DNA of 64,000 bases, taken from Acetobacter aceti. Its GTDB lineage: Bacteria; Pseudomonadota; Alphaproteobacteria; Acetobacterales; Acetobacteraceae. Within the stretch, counting starts at the first letter, position 1, and the number at the start of each line of letters is the position of its first letter. Positions 55,363 to 64,000 of the stretch are shown here, piece after piece. The position numbers and the translations under genes are program-made. The stretch is taken from the NCBI RefSeq assembly GCF_002005445.1, contig NZ_CP014692.1, forward strand, positions 3,616,001 through 3,680,000, written 5' to 3'. The notes under the pieces were generated by a model that was not told the origin of the DNA, made no database searches, and was given only the letters and a program-made list of their open reading frames with translations.

Positions 55363-56679
55363 TCAGGAAGCAGAGCCTGTCCTGTCGTAAGGACGCGCAA
55401 TCAGTGTGGCGACCAGACCGCAGGCTGCGGCAAGCGAAAGCCATAGTCCGGGCATGGAACGATCATGTGTTGTTCCTATCAGCCAGGTGCAGATGGCCGG
55501 GGTGAAACCACCGATGCAGGTCGCCAGACTATACGCCAGGGAAAATCCTGTTGTCCGTATGCGGGGAGGCACTATTTCCGTCAGGAATGGGACAGCTCCG
55601 CCGTTATAGGCGCTGTAAATGAGTGCAAGCCATAACTCGACAACCATCAGATGAAGGAAGGAAGGATCTGCTGTAAGCCATTTCATGGCTGGCCACGCCG
55701 TTGCGATCGCAATGAGTGTTGAGCCAATCAGAAGAGGTTTGCGCCCGACACGGTCAGACAGCGCGCCAAATAACGGCAATGCCAGAAAATTTGTCAGTCC
55801 GACGAGCAGTGTCACAATCAGGGCGTCACGCGATGACAGATGCAGAACGGCGTGTCCGAAGGCCGGTGTATAGGCTGTAATGACGTAGAACGATGTGGTG
55901 GTCATCAGAACCATCATGATGCCGGTCAGGCAGATCCGCCAGTCTTTCAGGAGAGCTGAAAGCGTTTCCCGGAATGTCGGATGGTGATGGATTTTCTCAA
56001 AGGATTCAGTTTCTTTCAGATTACGCCGTAGAAAAAAGAGAACAGGCACAATCAGGCAGCCGATAAGCAGGGGAACGCGCCAGCCCCATGACGCCATCTG
56101 CTCAGGAGCGATGAACGCCGTCAGGGCCACGCCGATTGCAGCGGCGGCCATCACGGCGACCTGCTGGGAGGCCGACTGAAAGGCGACGATAAAGCCGCGC
56201 GTTCTTTCTGTTGCGATCTCGGAGAGATAGACGGATGTTGATCCCAGTTCGACACCGGCGGAGAAGCCCTGCAAAAGGCGGCCGCACAGAATGAGCAATG
56301 GGGCGACAAACCCGATTGTCGCATAACTGGGTGTCAGAGTCAGGGAGAGTGTTCCCACTGACATGAGGGCGAGTGTGAGCAGAAGTCCTTTTCTCCGGCC
56401 GATCCGATCCACGTAAGCGCCCAGAATGATGGCTCCCAGCGGGCGCATCAGAAATCCCGCGCCGAATGTCGCGAATGACTGCAAAAGCTGGGCTGACGGA
56501 TCTTTCGAAGGAAAAAAAGCCGCGCCAATGGCCGCCGCGTAATAACCGAACACCATAAAGTCGTACATTTCCAGCATGTTTCCGCTGGTGACCTGAATGA
56601 TGGCCCGCACAGGATGCGGTGTACGCCGGTGTTCTCCGGAAACTGGCTGGGACGTGTCTGACGCGGAGGTGCTGTTCAT
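55363..56679 (-). CDS. MFS transporter of the metabolite:H+ symporter group
   Basis: 438 residues, 12 helices. The start, IIQVTSGNMLEMYDFMVFGY followed by PLGAIILGAYVDRIGRRKGL, and GFSAGVELGSTSVYLSEIAT are hallmarks of the CitA/KgtP/ShiA (MHS) branch, which takes up organic acids such as citrate. The second-half motif LFGALSDRVGRKPLL is intact. Citrate is plausible but unproven. It is followed directly by the porin gene. Confidence 0.88.
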   Translation of the reverse strand: MNSTSASDTSQPVSGEHRRTPHPVRAIIQVTSGNMLEMYDFMVFGYYAAAIGAAFFPSKDPSAQLLQSFATFGAGFLMRPLGAIILGAYVDRIGRRKGLLLTLALMSVGTLSLTLTPSYATIGFVAPLLILCGRLLQGFSAGVELGSTSVYLSEIATERTRGFIVAFQSASQQVAVMAAAAIGVALTAFIAPEQMASWGWRVPLLIGCLIVPVLFFLRRNLKETESFEKIHHHPTFRETLSALLKDWRICLTGIMMVLMTTTSFYVITAYTPAFGHAVLHLSSRDALIVTLLVGLTNFLALPLFGALSDRVGRKPLLIGSTLIAIATAWPAMKWLTADPSFLHLMVVELWLALIYSAYNGGAVPFLTEIVPPRIRTTGFSLAYSLATCIGGFTPAICTWLIGTTHDRSMPGLWLSLAAACGLVATLIARPYDRTGSAS

Positions 56680-56951
56680 GGACTGGTCACATTCTCGGTT
56701 TTGGGCTGGCCTCTAATTCACTTGACGCCTTACGCTCAAATTCATGCATTTGTTTCAAATGTGTCCATCCATAAAATACCGCCTGTCCGCTTTACGACGA
56801 AAAAGTGATATGTTTGTCGCACTTCAGGATCAAGACCGGAAGCATCGAGACACACAGTCTTTTTGGGGCTGCAGAAACTCTCTCCCGGTCAGGCGTTTAT
56901 GTGAGTGGCGCGTGTTTTCCGACAGGTGGAACCGGCGAGACAGGAGGTTTT

Positions 56952-57203
56952 ATGAACATACGCGACAATCAGGCCGATAATCGTTTTGAAACGGAAGTCG
57001 ACCAGATCACGGCATGGCTGGACTATCAGAAATCAGACGGGAACCTGATTATCCTGCATACGGACGTGCCCGAAGCTCTGGCTGGGCGCGGCGTGGGGTC
57101 GGCGCTCGTGCGTCATGCTCATGACGTTGCGCAGGCCGAGAATCTGAAACTGGCATCGCGCTGCTCATTCGCAACCGCGTGGATGAAAAAGAATATGAAA
57201 TAA
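56952..57203 (+). CDS. Small GNAT-type N-acetyltransferase
   Basis: 83 residues, with AGGAGG before the ATG. The acetyl-CoA loop is visible: HTDVPEALAGRGVGSALVRHA (R/Q-x-x-G-x-G/A), followed by ENLKLASRCSFATAWMKKNM. It matches the minimal YjdJ-type GNAT fold rather than a truncated long enzyme. Substrate unknown. Confidence 0.85.
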   Translation: MNIRDNQADNRFETEVDQITAWLDYQKSDGNLIILHTDVPEALAGRGVGSALVRHAHDVAQAENLKLASRCSFATAWMKKNMK

Positions 57204-57307
57204 TAATAGATTATTGGAAATTAAAAATTCATTATTCACCGTTATTTGAAAAATATCTCATTCTGCCATATGGTATTAAAAATTATATGTGGAGTTGAAC
57301 GGAAAAC

Positions 57308-58768
57308 ATGATTACGGAAAAGACTCTTTCCAGTCTTCCGGCCGGAGTGAATGGGCCTCTTTACGATATCAGAAAGATAAAGAATGGCATTCTTCACTTT
57401 GGTGTCGGCAATTTTTTTCGTGCTCATGAAGCCTTCTATGTTGATGCAATTCTCAAGGATGATCCGGAATGGGGGATTGTCGGAGTCGGGCTTACGGGCA
57501 GCGAGCGATCCAGAAAGAAGGCTGAAACCTTTACCAGTCAGGATTGCCTCTACTCGCTGACAGCAACCGCTCCGTCCGGGGAACACTCCACGCGGATCAT
57601 CGGATGCCTGCGAGACTACCTTCTTGCTCCCGCAGATCCTGAGGCTGTGCTGAAACACCTCGTCGATCCGGAGATCCGTATCGTCTCCATGACCATCACT
57701 GAAGGTGGTTACAACATGGATGAGAAAACGGGTGAGTTCGATCTCAATGATGAAGACGTCAAGACGGACCTTCAGAATCCGGACAGGCCAGAAACAGTCT
57801 TCGGCTACGTGGTGGAGGGACTTCGGCGTCGTCGTGAGGCCGGACTGCCCGCTTTTACTGTCATGTCCTGCGATAATCTGCGGCATAACGGCAATGTCGC
57901 CCGCAAGGCGTTCCTCGGCTATGCCCGCGCCCGTGACGCCGATCTGGCCAGGTGGATCGAGGAAAACGCCACATTTCCCAACAGCATGGTGGACCGTATC
58001 ACCCCTACCGTCACGCCCGATATCCATGAGAAACTGAACAGGGAAAGTGGCCTGAATGATGATCTTCCAGTGATTGCAGAAGATTTTCATCAGTGGGTGA
58101 TGGAAGATCGCTTTGCGAACGGCCGACCGCCTCTGGAAAAAGCCGGTGTGCAGTTCGTTGAGGATGTGACGCCCTATGAGCAGGTGAAGATCCGCATGCT
58201 CAATGCCTCGCACATCATGCTGTGTTTCCCCGGCGTTCTCGTCGCCTGCGACACGGTGGCGGAAGCGGTGCAAGATGCTGATCTGCGCGGCAATGTCGAG
58301 ACTTTCCTTAACGAGGATGTCATGCCTGCACTCAGGGCGCCAGAAGGTCTGAGCCTTGAAGAGTATCGAGACAGTGTGCTGCACCGCTTCTCCAATGCAG
58401 CGATGGGCGATCAGACACTTCGGATTGCGGGTGATGGCTGCTCGAAGATTCAGGTCTTCTGGACGGATACGGTCAGGAAGGCGCTCGAAAGCAAGCGAGA
58501 CATTGCCCGCATTGCGTTCGGCATGGCGGCCTATCTCGAAATGCTGCGCGGTGTGAACGAGAAGGGCGATCACTACACGCCAAACGAACCGACGTTCAAG
58601 GACGCTCAGTGGAAACTCGCAAAGTCTGACGACTTCGTCGCGGCGCTAGGTCTGCCCGCTTTCGACGCCTGGCGGGATCTGGATACCACGGCTCTCGATC
58701 AGAAAGTGATTGAAATCCGTAAGATTATCCGGGAAAAAGGGGTGAAGGCGGCGTTGCCTGTACGCTGA
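57308..58768 (+). CDS. Mannitol dehydrogenase family polyol dehydrogenase
   Basis: 486 residues, NAD(P)-dependent, long-chain polyol dehydrogenase. The N-terminal Rossmann domain has ILHFGVGNFFRAHEAFYVD. Conserved substrate-site text is FTVMSCDNLRHNGN, FPNSMVDRITPTVTPD and KIRMLNASHIMLCF. It fits mannitol 2-dehydrogenase (fructose to mannitol) or fructuronate reductase; the length and sequence style favour the mannitol enzyme common in acetic acid bacteria. A GC-rich hairpin follows. Confidence 0.9.
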   Translation: MITEKTLSSLPAGVNGPLYDIRKIKNGILHFGVGNFFRAHEAFYVDAILKDDPEWGIVGVGLTGSERSRKKAETFTSQDCLYSLTATAPSGEHSTRIIGCLRDYLLAPADPEAVLKHLVDPEIRIVSMTITEGGYNMDEKTGEFDLNDEDVKTDLQNPDRPETVFGYVVEGLRRRREAGLPAFTVMSCDNLRHNGNVARKAFLGYARARDADLARWIEENATFPNSMVDRITPTVTPDIHEKLNRESGLNDDLPVIAEDFHQWVMEDRFANGRPPLEKAGVQFVEDVTPYEQVKIRMLNASHIMLCFPGVLVACDTVAEAVQDADLRGNVETFLNEDVMPALRAPEGLSLEEYRDSVLHRFSNAAMGDQTLRIAGDGCSKIQVFWTDTVRKALESKRDIARIAFGMAAYLEMLRGVNEKGDHYTPNEPTFKDAQWKLAKSDDFVAALGLPAFDAWRDLDTTALDQKVIEIRKIIREKGVKAALPVR

Positions 58769-58771
58769 TGG

Positions 58772-58788
58772 CGGGGGCTTTGCCCCCT
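58772..58788 (+). terminator. GC hairpin after the mannitol dehydrogenase gene
   Basis: GGGGGC-ttt-GCCCCC, four bases past the stop, followed by ctaccccacaaagg. There is no long T run, so its terminator role is uncertain. Confidence 0.45.
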
Positions 58789-58982
58789 ACCCCACAAAGG
58801 GGCGCGGCCTCTTTGATTCTGTTTATTGACGGCGTTTCAGTGTATCGAGTTTTGCCTTGTATCGGATATAAATTCTACGAAAGAACTTTCCGCATAGTAG
58901 AGTAGACATGATTTATTCAGATGCGCACAGAATCTCCACCATATAAAAAGCCCAGATTGCTCCATCGCGTGGAAAATTACGA

Positions 58983-60593
58983 TCAGATTTCAAGGTCTGC
59001 AGGAAGTAGTCCAAAAAGTCCTCGCACAAATGCGAGCGCGTCATTATCAACCGTAAGCAAATGGCGCACTGCTTTCTCGTATTCTGCGATTGTGCGGAGT
59101 CCAAGCGTCGCAACGATATTATCGAGCGCCTTACACTCCCGCACTGAGCACTGCGTGAGAATTGTGATCCAGTCTTTGGCCACAACAGCCCTGTCGAGTT
59201 TTGCTTTTTTCGTAGCGTGAATATGAGGGCCGTTATTTGTGACTGCGACTTCTTGTCCGTCGAGAAGATCATCGTCGTTCGGAATTTGATCCATGATCAG
59301 CTTGCGTAATGCCTTTTTTGCAATATTTTTGCTCAAGCGTTCCGTGTGAAGAGCGATACCCTCGATACCGCGCAAGATAGCTTTCTCTGCAATTGCAGCT
59401 GCGTCCCCTCCGACAGCGTCTGTATGGCGAATAGCGATTTTCTTTATGACCTCAGGATGGAAGTAGATCGCTTCAACTGAGTAGAACGGCAGCACATAGA
59501 CGCCACGTAGCCGTTTTGCTTCGATCTGATCCTGATCGTAACCGTCACCATCAGCAATGCCGAACGCTTGTAGCCAGTGGAAATTTTCAGCAGAACGGCC
59601 TCCGGCAACGGCATTTTCGACTTCTCGGCAACTTCCTTTCGGTATCACAGACACCATCGGAAAGATGAGACTATAAAGAGGCTTATCTAAACTGCTTTCG
59701 GTACCTTCGACGAACAGCACTTTCCTGCGAGCGCCAAGAAGGTCGCGTTTAAGAATATCGTCAATTGGCGCGTCTGCGGGCAATTCATCGGCTTCCCATT
59801 GCCACGCATGTTGACCTTGGAAATCGCAAGCGCGGATCAAGAGCGTTCGTGCGCGCGGTAACTCAAGAGGAAGATCAAGGTCATGTGTGGAGACAGCAAA
59901 TCCACAGTCTGAGCGTCTTTCAAATAGCAGACTAAGAAGTGGAGCGATAATCGAGCGATGAAGATGCCTCTCGGGCTCGTCTATGATTAAAAGCGTTCCC
60001 GGTGGCGCGGTAAGGACGTCGCTGGCGATCATCAACGCATTGCGTTCACCGTCAGATAACTCTGCCGCGCTGTATTCAGGACCACCGTCTTTACTTGCCA
60101 TCAGGCGTTCATTTGCGTGGATTGAAATTTTGATCGGGATGTTGGACTGTCGTAATAATTCGTTAATAATAGCAATCGGCGCTTCGATTTTTTTAGCTTC
60201 GTTGACACCTTCGCTGTCATTAGCATCAACCGCGGCAGCTATAGACCTCGCCCGAATATTCTCCGCGTTCACTAATTCGTACACAGTCATGCTCGCGCGT
60301 TGTGCTGCATAGATGTCTCTATAACGAGCTCGCGTTTGGCGATCTTCGTTTTTTATACTCATCTCTATCTGTAATTTCGTCGCCGGCGTCAGTTCAAGCG
60401 CATCGTTGTTCATCCAAGTCTGCCGATGAGCGGAAATCTTGCGAACATTCTCCGGATTCTGGTTCACGAAACGTTGCATCAGACTTGACTTGCCGGTACC
60501 GTTAGCGCCCAAGACAAAAATCAATTCACCCGTATTGAGTTGAATATTGGCAACGGCTGCATTCAAGCAGGGAAAGCTAAGATTAAAGTACAT
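58983..60593 (-). CDS. AAA/ABC-type ATPase fused to a DUF4435 (TOPRIM-like) domain; PARIS/OLD-like candidate defence protein
   Basis: 536 residues from the ATG after GGGGAACAC. The N-terminal ATPase has Walker A GANGTGKS (29-36), the ABC signature AELSDGERNAL (178-187), Walker B LLIIDEPERHLH (201-212) and the switch STHD (235-238). The C-terminal domain has KVLFVEGTESSLDKPLY (Glu296) and FGIADGDGYDQDQIE (Asp348, Asp350), then VLPFYSVEAIYFHP. This is the Glu...DxD layout of DUF4435/TOPRIM effectors. Separate AriA and AriB make up the PARIS anti-phage system, and fused forms are known. The gene is more AT-rich than its neighbours and stands alone. Confidence 0.8.
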   Translation of the reverse strand: MYFNLSFPCLNAAVANIQLNTGELIFVLGANGTGKSSLMQRFVNQNPENVRKISAHRQTWMNNDALELTPATKLQIEMSIKNEDRQTRARYRDIYAAQRASMTVYELVNAENIRARSIAAAVDANDSEGVNEAKKIEAPIAIINELLRQSNIPIKISIHANERLMASKDGGPEYSAAELSDGERNALMIASDVLTAPPGTLLIIDEPERHLHRSIIAPLLSLLFERRSDCGFAVSTHDLDLPLELPRARTLLIRACDFQGQHAWQWEADELPADAPIDDILKRDLLGARRKVLFVEGTESSLDKPLYSLIFPMVSVIPKGSCREVENAVAGGRSAENFHWLQAFGIADGDGYDQDQIEAKRLRGVYVLPFYSVEAIYFHPEVIKKIAIRHTDAVGGDAAAIAEKAILRGIEGIALHTERLSKNIAKKALRKLIMDQIPNDDDLLDGQEVAVTNNGPHIHATKKAKLDRAVVAKDWITILTQCSVRECKALDNIVATLGLRTIAEYEKAVRHLLTVDNDALAFVRGLFGLLPADLEI

Positions 60594-60952
60594 GTGTTCC
60601 CCAATACACAAATGCTATAATGTATATTACATTACGCAATGGCGATATAAGTGCTGAATACAAGTGCGGTAGTGACAAAGCTTTCCGCCCAGAGTAAGTT
60701 TGAGCAATCCCTGATCAATCGGAACATACAGAGAATATCTTCATTGACAAGCTATAAAGACGTATAACAGTGGTATGTTTGAAGTTGTTTTGGGGGGACC
60801 GCTGAGCATCCGGTTAATTGCTTTTTTGACCGACAAAATGAATGCTCGATCCAACCTGGGGCTTTCATAGATATTAATGCAGCGAACGGCAGTTTGCTTA
60901 ATATCCACGCCTAGAAGCCCACATTCCACATTCTTGCCTAAGCACCCTACCC
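60594..60952. other. AT-rich flank upstream of the AAA-DUF4435 gene
   Basis: It holds the probable promoter (ATTATA-like text near 60610-60640 on the minus strand). No intact gene. The short frame at 60741-60956 has no recognisable domain. A sharp change to GC-rich sequence occurs at about 60955, which may mark the edge of an acquired segment. Confidence 0.45.
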
Positions 60953-62062
60953 TCAAACCACCCTCTCCCCACCCCCAAACACCTCCACCACCTCGAACCC
61001 TTCATTCATCACCACCAGATCGGCCCGCAGTCCCGGCGCGATACGTCCGCGATCATGCAGACCGAGATAAGCGGCGGGGCTGGTCGAGGTGAGGCGGCTT
61101 GCGGCGGGGAGGGACACGCCGCCCACCGTCACGGCGTTGCGTAACGCGACATCGAGCGTCAGCACGCTGCCCGCAAGAGTGCCGTCGGGTAGCCGCACGG
61201 CGCCGTCACGGATGATCACATCCTGTCCGCCAAGCTGGCTCGGTCCTTCCGGTTGCCCGGTTCCGCGCATGGCGTCGGTCACGAACAGCAGCCGCTCACC
61301 CATGACGCGGGACGCAAGACGGAACGTGGCCGGGTGGACGTGGTGGGTGTCGAAGATCATCTCGGCATACCCGGCGTCGCTACACATCAGCGCGGTGACA
61401 GGACCGGGATTGCGGCTCTGGATCGGGGCCATGGCGTTGAACAGATGGGTCGCGCCGATGGTGCCTCCAGCGGTGCAGACACGGCAGATCGCCTGTTCCG
61501 TTTCTTCATAACCGGCGACGGTATGGCCAAGACTGACGCGCACACCGGCTTCCGCAAAGCGGCGCATGGCGGTGTCGGCGTGATCGAGTTCCGGCGCGAG
61601 CGTGACGACGCGGACGATGCCGGTCTCCAGCGCCTCCTTCACACGGTCGGGTGTTGGTGGAATGGCGAACGGTGGCTGTGCGCCCAGCTTGTGCGGGCTG
61701 ACGAACGGTCCTTCCAGATGCGCGCCGTGAATGATCGGCCCATTCCCCGGTGATGCCCTGCGCGCCTCCGCAACGGCCCGCAGCGCGTCCATCACCTCGG
61801 GCCAGGGGCTGGTGATGGTGGTGGGCAGGATGGTCGTGGTGCCATGCGTCAGATGGAAGCGTGAGAGGCGGTGAATGGCGGCGACTCCGTCCATGGTGTC
61901 GGCTCCGTCGCCGCCATGGACGTGCCCGTCGATAAAGCCCGGCAGGATGAAACGCCGTCCCGCATCGGGACGCGGCGTGACGGACTGGATGCCGGTTTCG
62001 TCAAAGACCACCTCACCGGAAACAACGCGATCAGGGAGAACGATCTGGCCGGTCAGTTTCAT
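60953..62062 (-). CDS. nagA: N-acetylglucosamine-6-phosphate deacetylase
   Basis: It removes acetate from GlcNAc-6-phosphate during amino-sugar and cell-wall recycling. An amidohydrolase barrel with FIDGHVHGGDGADTMD (HxH), HGAHLEGPFVSPHKLGA (metal Glu), SLGHTVAGYEE, GATHLFNAMAPIQSRNPG (His) and LLFVTDAMRGTG (catalytic Asp). 369 residues, as usual. nagB and the PTS genes are not adjacent; it stands alone. Confidence 0.94.
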   Translation of the reverse strand: MKLTGQIVLPDRVVSGEVVFDETGIQSVTPRPDAGRRFILPGFIDGHVHGGDGADTMDGVAAIHRLSRFHLTHGTTTILPTTITSPWPEVMDALRAVAEARRASPGNGPIIHGAHLEGPFVSPHKLGAQPPFAIPPTPDRVKEALETGIVRVVTLAPELDHADTAMRRFAEAGVRVSLGHTVAGYEETEQAICRVCTAGGTIGATHLFNAMAPIQSRNPGPVTALMCSDAGYAEMIFDTHHVHPATFRLASRVMGERLLFVTDAMRGTGQPEGPSQLGGQDVIIRDGAVRLPDGTLAGSVLTLDVALRNAVTVGGVSLPAASRLTSTSPAAYLGLHDRGRIAPGLRADLVVMNEGFEVVEVFGGGERVV

Positions 62063-62180
62063 GGCGGACGGTCTTTCAGTTGCCGGAAGGGATCTTGGGA
62101 ATATGGTGCGAGGTCGCCCCTCGCAAGCCTGTCATCCGCATGTAGTTACGCCATCACACTCCGAAACCGATTAACTTGAA

Positions 62181-62214
62181 AAAGTTTTTGGTGAAGCTTT
62201 TTCCAAAAAGCTTC
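62181..62214. repeat. Dispersed palindromic repeat, full copy
   Basis: aaagtttttggtgaagcttt then ttccaaaaagcttc. It lies just beyond the 3' end of the secreted-protein gene. Confidence 0.78.
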
Positions 62215-62222
62215 AGAAACCT

Positions 62223-62669
62223 TCACTGACCTCCCATAAAGTTCTTCCACGCACTCCCCTGAGGACGCGTCAGCACAATATGCGCCCGGCAGTTCGGCGT
62301 GCCGTAATCGCCGACAATGGTGTCGCCTTCCGGATGGCCTTCGAACACCATCGGCAGGGGGTGACCCTTCATGTCCTTGAGCAGAAGCTGGGCGTGAAAG
62401 CGGTTGTGGTTCTTGTCCGGCACACCGCGCAGCACCAGCGTTCCGGTGCCCGGCGCAAAGAACAGCCTTTCAGACCTCACCTGCAGAACGGAAGGGTGCT
62501 GATCGGGGCAGGTTCCCTTGTCGGTCACCAGCGTTCCGATCCAGTCGCCGAGCGGATCATCCTGCGCTGAAGCAAAGGCGGGCAAGGCCATGCCATCAAG
62601 CAGACCTCCGGCCAGCAGACCTCCGATCAGCAGATGGGCGCGAAGCGTGTGTGAAACGGAAAAGCGCAT
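62223..62669 (-). CDS. Secreted protein of unknown function
   Basis: 148 residues with a signal peptide (LLIGGLLAGGLLDGMALPAFASA). The mature part reads as a small beta-barrel-like domain: DPLGDWIGTLVTDKGTCPDQ, TGTLVLRGVPDKNHNRFHAQ and GDYGTPNCRAHIVLTRPQGS. Two cysteines could form a disulfide. There is no metal or catalytic motif. The WIGTL...G-x-L-x-x-G rhythm resembles lipocalin-like periplasmic proteins, but I do not recognise a family. Confidence 0.7.
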   Translation of the reverse strand: MRFSVSHTLRAHLLIGGLLAGGLLDGMALPAFASAQDDPLGDWIGTLVTDKGTCPDQHPSVLQVRSERLFFAPGTGTLVLRGVPDKNHNRFHAQLLLKDMKGHPLPMVFEGHPEGDTIVGDYGTPNCRAHIVLTRPQGSAWKNFMGGQ

Positions 62670-62822
62670 GAACGGGACCTCTGGCTGACACGGGTTGCAG
62701 ATGCCAACCTAACCCGAATATGTGGGAAACGGGTGACGTCGGCGCACGCTCGTCCTATACCGCGCGAAAAGCATGCCGCAATGTAGTACGTCATCCCGAT
62801 GTCGTGCCTTAAGGAGCCCTTC

Positions 62823-64000
62823 ATGTCCGCCACCGATCAGGACGCCGCCACACCCGCCCTCGATGCCTCCCTGCACGCCGATCGGATCCTGATCCTTGAT
62901 TTCGGCTCACAGGTGACGCAGCTCATCGCCCGTCGTGTGCGCGAGAGCGGCGTTTACTGCGAAATCTGGCCATTTACGGCGAACGAGGAGCGCATCCGCA
63001 GCTTTGCGCCGCGTGGCATCATCCTCTCGGGTGGTCCGGCCAGCGTGCATGATGAAGGCGCGCCAACCATTCCGGACGTGGTGTTTGCGCTGAACGTACC
63101 GGTGCTCGGCATCTGCTACGGCCAGCAGGCCATGTGCAACCAGCTTGGCGGCAAGGTCGAAGGCTCCGACCACCGTGAGTTCGGCCGCGCTTTTGTGGAG
63201 ATCACCGAGGACTGCGCCCTGTTCCGTGGCGCATGGGCGCGTGGCGGTCGTGAGCAGGTGTGGATGAGCCACGGTGACCGGGTAACGAAACTGCCGCCGG
63301 GTTTCCGCGCCGTGGCGACGTCCGAGGGGGCGCCGTTCGCGGTGATCGCCGATGAAGGACGCCGCATGTATGGCGTGCAGTTCCACCCGGAAGTGGTCCA
63401 CACACCGCATGGCGCGGCGCTGCTGAAGAACTTCACGCACAATGTCGCGGGCTGCACCGGCACATGGACGATGGCCCGTTTCCGCGATGTCGAGATCGAG
63501 AAGATCCGTCAGCAGGTTGGCGACAAGCGGGTGATCTGCGGCCTGTCGGGAGGCGTGGACTCCTCCGTCGCCGCCGTGCTGATCCATCAGGCCATCGGTG
63601 ACCAGCTTACCTGCATCTTCGTCGATCACGGTATGCTCCGTGCCGGTGAAGCCGAGGAAGTGGTCAAGACGTTCCGTGGCCAGTTCAACATCAAGCTGAT
63701 CCACCGCGACGCATCCGACATGTTCCTCTCTGCTCTGGAAGGCGTGACGGACCCGGAGATCAAGCGCAAGACCATCGGACGTCTGTTTATCGAAGTGTTC
63801 GAGGAAGAAGCCGCGAAGATCGGTGGCGCCGAGTTCCTCGCGCAGGGCACGCTCTATCCGGATGTGATCGAAAGCGTCAGCTTTACGGGTGGCCCGTCCG
63901 TCACCATCAAGTCGCACCACAATGTTGGTGGCCTGCCCGAGCGCATGAACATGAAGCTCGTCGAGCCGCTGCGTGAGCTGTTCAAGGATGAGGTTCGTGA
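62823..64000 (+). CDS. guaA: GMP synthase (glutamine-hydrolysing), 5' part
   Basis: It converts XMP to GMP using glutamine-derived ammonia. The class I amidotransferase domain has [20 protein letters not shown], the nucleophile Cys98 in GICYGQQAM and [11 protein letters not shown] (His, Glu). The ATP-pyrophosphatase P-loop is [17 protein letters not shown], followed by [10 protein letters not shown] and [14 protein letters not shown]. About 392 codons are visible and the C-terminal dimerisation domain lies beyond the window. The ATG gives a 20-residue acidic leader before the conserved start. Confidence 0.97.
   Translation, partial: MSATDQDAATPALDASLHADRILILDFGSQVTQLIARRVRESGVYCEIWPFTANEERIRSFAPRGIILSGGPASVHDEGAPTIPDVVFALNVPVLGICYGQQAMCNQLGGKVEGSDHREFGRAFVEITEDCALFRGAWARGGREQVWMSHGDRVTKLPPGFRAVATSEGAPFAVIADEGRRMYGVQFHPEVVHTPHGAALLKNFTHNVAGCTGTWTMARFRDVEIEKIRQQVGDKRVICGLSGGVDSSVAAVLIHQAIGDQLTCIFVDHGMLRAGEAEEVVKTFRGQFNIKLIHRDASDMFLSALEGVTDPEIKRKTIGRLFIEVFEEEAAKIGGAEFLAQGTLYPDVIESVSFTGGPSVTIKSHHNVGGLPERMNMKLVEPLRELFKDEVR

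Noticed and set aside
57242..58573. 443-residue minus-strand frame opposite the mannitol dehydrogenase gene
   Set aside because: Shadow of a clear polyol dehydrogenase; no coherent protein features.
60741..60956. 71-residue minus-strand frame upstream of the AAA-DUF4435 gene
   Set aside because: No recognisable domain and poor composition; considered as a possible transposase scrap but not supported.
62907..63920. Long minus-strand frame opposite guaA (337 residues)
   Set aside because: Antisense shadow of guaA; rich in His/Arg/Asp with no motif.
1..64000. CRISPR arrays, rRNA and tRNA genes
   Set aside because: No regularly spaced direct repeats and no T-loop-like GGTTCGAATCC text was found.

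Overview
The window comes from a chromosome of an acetic acid bacterium (Acetobacteraceae, Acetobacter/Komagataeibacter-like). This is inferred from a ChvG/ChvI two-component pair, a cyanide-insensitive-type bd oxidase with a DUF2474 partner, a periplasmic trehalase, polyol and sugar-lactone enzymes, a bacterial sphingolipid gene set and an IS1031-like element, all at moderately high GC. No rRNA or tRNA gene and no CRISPR array was seen.

Left part (1-18.5 kb): mostly housekeeping and stress genes. They are a DsbD/ScsB-type thiol-disulfide protein (cut by the left edge), the helicase HrpB, a DegP-like protease, infC with a non-canonical AUA start, chvI-chvG, grpE, dnaK-dnaJ, periplasmic trehalase, tldD and an orphan TadG-like vWA protein. 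Next (18.7-29.3 kb): a cioA-cioB-DUF2474 operon, an SMP-30/gluconolactonase-like secreted enzyme, a substrate-binding domain with no export signal, a GST, a cold-shock protein, small stress-type proteins, and mlaA-mlaC of the outer-membrane lipid-asymmetry pathway. A lone nuoM with its own terminator follows, then about 1.2 kb of degraded sequence.

Central part (32.4-45.5 kb): a sphingolipid locus in three transcription units. The first is fatty acyl-AMP ligase, ACP and serine palmitoyltransferase (plus strand). The second is a lipid kinase and a nucleotidyltransferase-fold protein (minus strand, overlapping). The third is a five-gene plus-strand operon in which every junction is a 4-base GTGA or ATGA overlap: metallophosphoesterase, LptF-like, LptG-like, fatty-acid-hydroxylase-like and NTP-transferase. 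I infer a pathway that makes a long-chain base, hydroxylates and phosphorylates or substitutes the ceramide, and exports it with a dedicated LptF/G-type pair. An IS5-family (IS1031-like) element has inserted between the second and third units, and a DadA-like oxidoreductase sits between the first and second. No 3-ketosphinganine reductase or ceramide synthase is recognisable in the window.

Right part (45.8-64 kb): an aldo-keto reductase, a NifU-domain protein, a surface-glycan group (O-antigen-ligase-like protein, glycosyltransferase, unknown alpha/beta-hydrolase-like protein, small membrane protein), a sodium:solute symporter, a porin, an MFS carrier, a small GNAT protein and a mannitol-dehydrogenase-family enzyme. 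A visibly AT-richer segment then carries a single-protein fusion of an ABC-type ATPase with a DUF4435/TOPRIM-like domain, a candidate anti-phage protein resembling fused PARIS AriA-AriB. nagA, an unknown secreted protein and guaA (cut by the right edge) close the window. At least seven copies or half-copies of a short palindromic repeat (GAAGCTTTTTT-CAAAAAGCTTC type, flanked on one side by TTTTGGT) lie between genes, mostly at gene 3' ends.
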